Shown here: positions 6,168 through 10,931 of the stretch, piece after piece
How positions within the stretch are numbered: the stretch's first letter is position 1
How the letters are laid out: the number at the start of each line of letters is the position of its first letter
Assembly (NCBI GenBank): GCA_900542395.1
Contig: UQNM01000070.1
Span: 1-10,931 of the forward strand
Direction of reading: 5' to 3'
DNA from: an uncultured Eubacteriales bacterium
GTDB lineage: Bacteria > Bacillota > Clostridia > Christensenellales > Aristaeellaceae
DNA length: 10,931 bases
The notes under the pieces: model-generated
What the model was told of the DNA's origin: nothing
Databases searched by the model: none
Seen by the model: only the letters and a program-made list of their open reading frames with translations
Made by a program: the position numbers and the translations under genes

Positions 6168-6668
6168 TTGACTGAACCCATGCGGGCGTGGACGGCGGAA
6201 ACGCTGATAGACGCCTACGGAGACGAACTGCTTCGGCTCTGCCTGCTCTATCTGGGCGACAGGCAGCTCGCCGAGGATGCGTTTCAGGAGACGATGGTGA
6301 AAGCGTGGCGCGCGCTGCCGGGCTTTCGCGGGGAGAGCGGCGCAAAGACATGGCTGTTTCATATCGCGGTGAATACCTGCCGGGATATGCTCAGGAGCGG
6401 CTGGATGCGCATGCGCAGGCGCAGCGTGCCGCTGGAGGTCATGCCGGAATTGGCCGGGCAGGAGGATGAACGCCTGCGCGAAATGACGGCCGCCGTGCTG
6501 GCGCTGCCGGATAAATACCGCGAAACCGTCGTGCTCTTTTACTATAAGCAGATGAAAATTCGTGAAATCGCCGAGGCGCTGCACATTCCGCAGAATTCCG
6601 TATCCAGCAGATTGCGGCGCGCGCGGGCGATGCTTCAAATCGACATGGAAGGGGGAAAGGACGCATGA
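6168..6668 (+). CDS. ECF-family RNA polymerase sigma factor
   Basis: A 166-residue sigma-70-like protein with only sigma2 and sigma4, the ECF layout. Sigma2 (~13-80) includes LGDRQLAEDAFQETMVKAW and the melting/-10 stretch TWLFHIAVNTCRDMLR. Sigma4 (~105-158) has LPDKYRETVVLFYYKQMKIREIAEAL and the helix-turn-helix PQNSVSSRLRRAR. I prefer TTG 6168: GAGGG lies 7 nt upstream, whereas ATG 6180 is too far from it and would cut the start. It would direct polymerase to envelope-stress genes. It is sequestered by the next gene product, whose ATG overlaps this stop (ATGA). Confidence 0.92.
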   Translation: MTEPMRAWTAETLIDAYGDELLRLCLLYLGDRQLAEDAFQETMVKAWRALPGFRGESGAKTWLFHIAVNTCRDMLRSGWMRMRRRSVPLEVMPELAGQEDERLREMTAAVLALPDKYRETVVLFYYKQMKIREIAEALHIPQNSVSSRLRRARAMLQIDMEGGKDA

Positions 6669-7810
6669 AGGAAAGCCAAATTTCGGATGCGCTGCGCGAG
6701 TCGATGAACGCCGTGCGCCTCTCCCCGGCGCTGCGCGCCAAGGCGCTTTGCGCGATGCGCGGCAGCGAGGAAAGGAGACCGAAAATGAAACGTAAATTTT
6801 CTGCGGCGCTGGCGTTTGCGCTGGTCGGCGTGCTGGTTGTGGCCGTCGCGCTGGCGGTGGCCAACCGCAAAGGTGTGCTCGATTTTCTCAGTTATTCGGA
6901 AGCAACGCTTCCCGAAAACGCTAGCGACTATGTGCAGACGGATATCGCGTCGGACGAGCGGGACGGCCTGCACGCCGCGGTGCGCGAAGTCGTTTATGAT
7001 GGCCACAGGCTGTGGGCGACGGTGGATATCAACATGGACGGCGAAAAGCCGCTGCTTACGGGTCTTGATTACGGCTTGGACGAGGAAAAATGGGCGTGGC
7101 TGAGACACGATGAAAGCGAGACGGACGACCGATCCATTCTGGACGTCTATCGAGAGGAAGGGTATACGGACGCATGCTATATCGTGGCCGCTATCTATGA
7201 CGAAGACGACGAGCAGAATACGTCCTGCGAAGCTCATTTGCAGGACGACGGAACGCTGACGTTTTACGAATCCCTCGTGTTTGAACAGGAAAAGGCGGAA
7301 CGCGAAATCACGGTGTCCGTCCGGGCGTTCAAGTATGAGGAAAAAGACGGCAAGATGAACGTGAACCAGAAACCGATGGCGGAATTGAAGTTCCATTTCA
7401 CGGCGAAAGCATCCGCCGTAGAGGAGGAAAAAACCGTCAGCGTCGAGCCTGTCGAATACGAAAGCATCGGCGTTCGGGTTGACCGGGTGACGGTGACGAC
7501 CAAGCCGCTGGAAATGGATTATGCCATCGAGTACACCGTTGTGGACGCCGAAAAATTTGCGCAGACGGACGACGGCCTCTGGTTTGAATTCATCGACCCG
7601 AACAGCAGGGAAGAACAGCCGTATGACCAGCGGCTGAAAGAGGGGTTTTCCAGCATGAGATCGGTCGAGCCCGTGGACGACACGCATTTCCGGCAGATCG
7701 GCACGCTGTCGCTCAGCGAGAAGGCCGACCGTTACACCCTCCGCGCGTATGAGTGCTGGGAAAAACGGCGGTTTGATACGCATGAAATTCGGATGAAAAA
7801 GGCGGAATAA
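6665..7810 (+). CDS. Membrane-anchored anti-sigma factor (DUF4179-like)
   Basis: A 381-residue single-pass protein: short cytoplasmic head (1-43), one membrane helix (~46-66) and a large extracellular beta-rich domain (~75-381). The head would hold the ECF sigma factor at the membrane, and the outer domain would sense the signal. The start of the outer domain (VLDFLSYSEATLP, then VVYDGHRLWATVDI) resembles the DUF4179-type anti-sigma proteins paired with ECF factors in Clostridia. No zinc-binding H-x3-C-x2-C anti-sigma motif is visible in the head, so release by regulated proteolysis is more likely than redox sensing. ATG 6665 overlaps the sigma gene's TGA by four bases. A strong terminator follows at once. 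Confidence 0.85.
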   Translation: MKESQISDALRESMNAVRLSPALRAKALCAMRGSEERRPKMKRKFSAALAFALVGVLVVAVALAVANRKGVLDFLSYSEATLPENASDYVQTDIASDERDGLHAAVREVVYDGHRLWATVDINMDGEKPLLTGLDYGLDEEKWAWLRHDESETDDRSILDVYREEGYTDACYIVAAIYDEDDEQNTSCEAHLQDDGTLTFYESLVFEQEKAEREITVSVRAFKYEEKDGKMNVNQKPMAELKFHFTAKASAVEEEKTVSVEPVEYESIGVRVDRVTVTTKPLEMDYAIEYTVVDAEKFAQTDDGLWFEFIDPNSREEQPYDQRLKEGFSSMRSVEPVDDTHFRQIGTLSLSEKADRYTLRAYECWEKRRFDTHEIRMKKAE

Positions 7811-7816
7811 AAACAG

Positions 7817-7862
7817 GCGCTCCCCGCGCGGCGAAGAATCGTCGCGCCGGGGAGCGCTTTTT
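7817..7862. terminator. Strong bidirectional terminator
   Basis: GCGCTCCCCG (7817-7826) pairs with the reverse side ending GGGGAGCGC (7849-7857), extended inward by a GCGCG/CGCGC stretch with one bulge and one mismatch. TTTTT follows on the plus strand. On the minus strand the stem is followed by CTGTTTTT, so it also closes the convergent GH2-like gene. Confidence 0.88.
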
Positions 7863-7874
7863 GGCGGCATGGCG

Positions 7875-9545
7875 TTAGAACGCCGCTTCCAGCATCCCGT
7901 TTACGCCGACGTAGACGGGCATCTGGCTCTGCTCGATGATTTCCGCGCCTTTGGAGAGGCTGGCGCACAGCGTCAGCACGCAGGCGGCGCTCGGCAGGGC
8001 ACATTCCAAAATGCCGATTTCGCCGCCGCGCGGCGGACAGGGGCGCTTGAGCGTCGCCAGGCGCTTGCCGTCGTCATCCTCGAGCCACGCGCGGGCGATC
8101 AGCGCGTCGTCCGCGTCCCGCGCATCGACGAACGCGCAGACCGACGCGCTGAAGGCCGAACCCGCGAACCACGCGCCGCACAGGGGCAGGACGCTCAGGT
8201 GCGTCGGTGCGAGCGCGGTTTGCAGGGCGGCGAATACATCCTCGTCCTGCCAGACGCCGGGCGGGCAGAGCGCGCCGGAAAAGCGCCCCTGCCGCGCGGC
8301 CTCGGCCAGCAGCCGGATGCGGACGGCGCGGAGCCACAGCAGCACGGCGGCGATGTTCGGGCTTTGCGCGTCCAGCTCGCGTCCGGCGGCCTCGAGAAGC
8401 AGCTCGGCGGGCGTGGCGTCTGCGGGCGGGGTGCGCGGGCAGGCGGTCAGGCCGCAGAGCAGCCACGCATCCAGCGCGGGCAGGCTGCGCATGCGGGGGA
8501 GCGGCGCGTCGCCGAAGACGACGCAGGCGTGGCGCGCCAGCCGCTCCCGCAGGGCCTGCGTCGCAAAGGGATGCAGGACGGACACGCCGGAAAGCGTCAT
8601 CGCGCGGTAAAACGCATCCGGCGCGGGCACATCCAGCCGAACGCCGGGCAGACGCAGCCGCCCGATGCGCGCCAGCAGCGCGTCGGGATCGAGACATTCG
8701 GCGGGGAGCAGCGGAATATCGTATTTCGCGGGCGCGCCGGAATAGCCGCACAGCAGCGTGAGCTCGTCGCAGAGCGCGCCGTGCCGCCCCGGCGTGAGGA
8801 GCTGAACGCGGAGGGAGGGGCCGTCCGCCGGCTGACCGGGGATAAACGGTTTTCCCGGCAGGGGCAGGGTCATTTCGACCGTCTGCGGTTCGCCCGCCGT
8901 CAAAAAGACGGGCAGATCGTGCACGGGCAGCGCCTCGCCCGCGCAGGCGGCGCGCGCACGGAGGACGAAGCGCCCCGTCTCCATCGCGGAGAGCGCCGCG
9001 CGGAGGCGGACGGTCTTTGTCTGCACATCCGGCCAAAGCGCGATGTCGCGCAGGCGGGCGCGCGTCGTCAGATGCAGGCAGACCGGCCCGAGCACGCCCG
9101 CCGGACGGGATGCGTCAAAGCACAGGCGGAGCGTCTGCCTGCGCCCGGCGTGCAGCGCGTGGGCGAGCGGCACGCGCACAAGGCCGTCCTTGGGATTCTG
9201 GAACGCGCAGAGGGGCACGTCGTCCGCCAGAACGCGCCCTCTGCCGCGCACCAATTCGAGCGTCAGCTCCGCGTCGTCGGCGCAGAGCGCGCCGAAATCC
9301 AGCGCATACGTCAATTCGACCGCGCCGCCCACATCGCCGGGGATCGCGGCGGGCAGGGGAAAATCGGCCTCCTGCATCGCCTGCGCGTCGTCCGCGCCGC
9401 CCTCCGGCGGCGCGCCCAGCAGGTCGGCAAAGGCGCTCAGCGCGTCCGCGCCGGGGAGATGAAAGGCCTCGTCGGGCGGCGCGTTCTCCGTCAGGCGCTC
9501 GGGCAGCCTGGGCGCGCGGATGCGCCAGCGCGTCAGCGGTCTCAC
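7875..9545 (-). CDS. Degenerate glycoside hydrolase family 2-like protein
   Basis: A 556-residue, cytosolic-looking protein (no signal peptide) whose layout recalls family-2 beta-glycosidases: beta-sandwich sugar-binding region (~72-165), immunoglobulin-like region (~175-270), then a barrel-like part starting VRLDVPAPDAFYRAMTLSG (302-320), which parallels the 'pDxFYxxxDexGI' segment, and an end WLRAVRIRLLAEAARQGRFSGAL..GVW (404-432) like the barrel's last strands. The Asn-Glu acid/base pair and a clear nucleophile Glu are not visible, and the barrel is far too short (about 130 residues rather than 300). I therefore infer a relative that lost catalysis, or a highly divergent one. GTG 9545 overlaps the NUDIX stop (GTGA). 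Alternative: an unrelated protein with similar strands. Confidence 0.6.
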   Translation of the reverse strand: MRPLTRWRIRAPRLPERLTENAPPDEAFHLPGADALSAFADLLGAPPEGGADDAQAMQEADFPLPAAIPGDVGGAVELTYALDFGALCADDAELTLELVRGRGRVLADDVPLCAFQNPKDGLVRVPLAHALHAGRRQTLRLCFDASRPAGVLGPVCLHLTTRARLRDIALWPDVQTKTVRLRAALSAMETGRFVLRARAACAGEALPVHDLPVFLTAGEPQTVEMTLPLPGKPFIPGQPADGPSLRVQLLTPGRHGALCDELTLLCGYSGAPAKYDIPLLPAECLDPDALLARIGRLRLPGVRLDVPAPDAFYRAMTLSGVSVLHPFATQALRERLARHACVVFGDAPLPRMRSLPALDAWLLCGLTACPRTPPADATPAELLLEAAGRELDAQSPNIAAVLLWLRAVRIRLLAEAARQGRFSGALCPPGVWQDEDVFAALQTALAPTHLSVLPLCGAWFAGSAFSASVCAFVDARDADDALIARAWLEDDDGKRLATLKRPCPPRGGEIGILECALPSAACVLTLCASLSKGAEIIEQSQMPVYVGVNGMLEAAF

Positions 9546-10117
9546 GCCTTCTGCCGCGCGACGATTTCGCGCGCCATCATCAGGCCGCAGATGGTCTTGC
9601 CGTCGCAAATCTCCCCGCGCATGACCATTTCAAACGCCTCTTCCAGCGGCAGGCGGACGAGGCCGAGGAACTCGTCTTCATCCGGGTGCGTGTCGCCCTG
9701 AGAGAGCCCCTGCGCCAGATAGACGGCGATTTTCTCCGTGCAGAACCCCGGCGTGGTCAAAAGCGTGGTCAGGTGGGTCATGCGCTCGGCGGAAAGGCCG
9801 GTTTCCTCGCGCAGCTCGCGCGTCGCGCAATCCAGCGGATCCTCGTTCACGCTGTCCAGCTTGCCCGCCGGAATTTCCAGCGTCACGCGATCCACGGCCA
9901 CGCGGTGCTGGCGAACCAGCAGCGTATCGCCGTTGTCAAACACCGGCACGACGGCCGCCGCGCCCTTGTGCACCACGATTTCGCGCGGCGCTTCGCGGCC
10001 GTTGGGGCAGGTGACCCGCCACTTCTCGACGTGCAGAATGTGGCCGTCGTAAATCGTCTCCCTGGCGAAGGGAACCTCGCGGAGCGCGTCGTCATGGGTT
10101 GTGTCAATCGTAACCAT
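9542..10117 (-). CDS. NUDIX hydrolase, ADP-ribose pyrophosphatase type
   Basis: A 191-residue hydrolase expected to cleave ADP-ribose to AMP and ribose 5-phosphate. The NUDIX box is present: G85, E92, R100-E-L-R-E-E-T-G-L108, with the metal-binding glutamates E104 and E105. The usual preceding EIPAGK is at 81-86. The G-to-E gap holds six residues (KLDSVN) where the motif normally has five, a one-residue insertion. ATG 10117 is favoured over the TTG two codons upstream because GGGAGG (10132-10127) is 9 nt away. It is the first gene of a two-gene unit with the GH2-like protein (GTGA overlap). Confidence 0.92.
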   Translation of the reverse strand: MVTIDTTHDDALREVPFARETIYDGHILHVEKWRVTCPNGREAPREIVVHKGAAAVVPVFDNGDTLLVRQHRVAVDRVTLEIPAGKLDSVNEDPLDCATRELREETGLSAERMTHLTTLLTTPGFCTEKIAVYLAQGLSQGDTHPDEDEFLGLVRLPLEEAFEMVMRGEICDGKTICGLMMAREIVARQKA

Positions 10118-10252
10118 ATCCAAAAACCTCCCGAATCCAAAATAAAAACGGATTTTGCAGGATAATTCTCTGAACCGGGGAAGAATCCCTGCTTTTCATT
10201 CGTCTTATACGCAGGAAGCGGCTGTGAATCCGTGCCAAAACGGCTCGCGAGG

Positions 10253-10281
10253 TTGACAGTCGGCGCTTCCCGCCTTAAAAT
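10253..10281 (+). promoter_or_regulatory. Strong sigma-A promoter of the PEQ-repeat protein
   Basis: TTGACA (10253-10258), 17 bp, TAAAAT (10276-10281): near-consensus. The leader of about 57 nt holds a GGGC-GTAA-GCCC mini-hairpin (10305-10316) and then AAGGAGG (10331-10337), 7 nt before ATG 10345. Confidence 0.85.
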
Positions 10282-10344
10282 GAGGATCATACACAGCGAT
10301 TCATGGGCGTAAGCCCTTGGTTCACCTGTAAAGGAGGATACAAC

Positions 10345-10931
10345 ATGAAGCAAATCATCCGCAGGCTGACAGCCCTCGCGCTTTGCGCCATCCTGATGAT
10401 GGCCATGCCGCTGGCCAGCGCGCAGGAGCTGATGACGCCGGAGGGCGGACTGCTGACGGTGCAGATCGTCATCACGCAGCCGGATGGCACGATGAGCCTT
10501 CTGCCTGTCACGCCTGTGACCAACACGATGGGCAACACCGTTTACTGGGTGGATGAAAGCATGCTCAGCGACGACGAAATCGCCTCGCTGTCCACGGCTC
10601 AGCTCCAACTGGTGAGTGAAACGGGCGAGCTGTACGCCGAAGTGCCGCTTTTGGAGAGCGGCTTTGCGGGCGCGATTGACGAGCGGCTGGATATCGTAAG
10701 CGACATGATCCCCGGCGGCGTGCTGACCGTGCTGCCCGCGGAGACGGCCGCGCCGATGGATGGCGAGGAGGCCGACAACGCGCTCTGGCAGTATGGCTTT
10801 GAAACGCCTGCGCCGACCGAGCCGGAGCAGCCGGAGCAGCCCGAACAGCCCGAGCAGCCGGAGCAGCCCGAGCAGCCGGAGCAGCCGGAGCAGCCGGAGC
10901 AGCCGGAGCAGCCGGAGCAGCCGGAGCAGCC
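10345..10931 (+). CDS. Secreted protein with Pro-Glu-Gln repeat tail (3' end outside window)
   Basis: The frame is open to the window edge (195 codons plus two bases). Residues 1-26 are a signal peptide (positive start, long hydrophobic core, cut after ASA). Residues 27-159 form an acidic globular part with no motif I recognise; then from residue 160 comes a perfect PEQ tripeptide repeat. Pro/Glu-rich repeats commonly act as stiff spacers that cross the cell wall, so a surface-exposed or wall-binding domain may follow outside the window. The excellent promoter and RBS suggest high expression. Function unknown. Confidence 0.85.
   Translation, partial: MKQIIRRLTALALCAILMMAMPLASAQELMTPEGGLLTVQIVITQPDGTMSLLPVTPVTNTMGNTVYWVDESMLSDDEIASLSTAQLQLVSETGELYAEVPLLESGFAGAIDERLDIVSDMIPGGVLTVLPAETAAPMDGEEADNALWQYGFETPAPTEPEQPEQPEQPEQPEQPEQPEQPEQPEQPEQPEQPEQ
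10822..10931 (+). repeat. 9-bp tandem repeat encoding PEQ
   Basis: Twelve in-frame copies of CCGGAGCAG plus two bases, with a few synonymous changes (CCC for Pro; GAA once) in the first six copies and none in the last six. The uniform end implies recent expansion by slippage. The array runs off the window, so its true length is unknown. Confidence 0.95.

Noticed and set aside
7869..9701. 610-codon plus-strand open frame opposite the GH2-like gene
   Set aside because: It is rich in Arg/Ala/Gly/Gln with no domain, typical of an antisense shadow in GC-rich DNA. The minus-strand frame has family-like strands, a GTGA overlap and a terminator.
10822..10931. CRISPR-like array
   Set aside because: Units are 9 bp, contiguous and in frame with no spacers; it is a coding tandem repeat.

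Overview
The window looks like a piece of a GC-rich, gut-type Clostridia (Bacillota) genome. Supporting this are strong AGGAGG-type ribosome binding sites, consensus sigma-A promoters (TTGACA-17-TAAAAT, TTGAGT-17-TATAAT, TTGCCA-17-TATAAT), an LPXTG sortase-anchored surface protein, a VanZ-like protein, an ECF sigma/anti-sigma pair of the kind common in Clostridia, and intrinsic terminators after most transcription units. The species cannot be fixed from the sequence. Both ends of the window are tandem repeats (a 5-bp repeat on the left, a 9-bp coding repeat on the right), as at contig edges where assembly stops.

Layout. 1-296: pentanucleotide repeat, a small terminator, a possible promoter, then an RNA leader rich in hairpins. 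297-1979 (+): a secreted, GLUG-repeat, FIVAR-containing LPXTG wall protein, visibly lower in GC than the rest. A 12-bp bidirectional terminator separates it from two minus-strand genes: a four-helix membrane protein with PH-like segments (2086-3012) and, upstream of it, a secreted M23/LytM-like protein with an altered active-site motif (3093-4175). A divergent promoter region leads to a plus-strand pair, VanZ-like protein (4397-4858) and MerR regulator with a GyrI-like effector domain (4855-5655), overlapping as GTGA.

5662-6035 carries a good promoter and RBS driving only a 45-codon gene stump. The stump runs into a ~165-bp imperfect palindrome resembling a MITE or a large palindromic repeat. 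Next come an ECF sigma factor (TTG start 6168) and its membrane-anchored anti-sigma partner (ATGA overlap), preceded by an ECF-type promoter candidate and closed by a strong bidirectional terminator. On the minus strand a NUDIX ADP-ribose pyrophosphatase-like gene (9542-10117) is overlapped, again through GTGA, by a gene for a degenerate glycoside-hydrolase-2-like protein (7875-9545). The window ends inside a secreted protein with a Pro-Glu-Gln repeat tail (10345 to the edge).

Taken together this is mostly housekeeping and cell-envelope content: surface adhesin, cell-wall peptidase homologue, VanZ, envelope-stress sigma system and a secreted PEQ protein. No CRISPR array, rRNA, tRNA, transposase or phage gene is visible. 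I see no clear new multi-gene system. The best leads are the changed M23 active site, the GH2-like protein lacking evident catalytic residues, the palindromic element truncating a gene, and the structured leader of the LPXTG gene.
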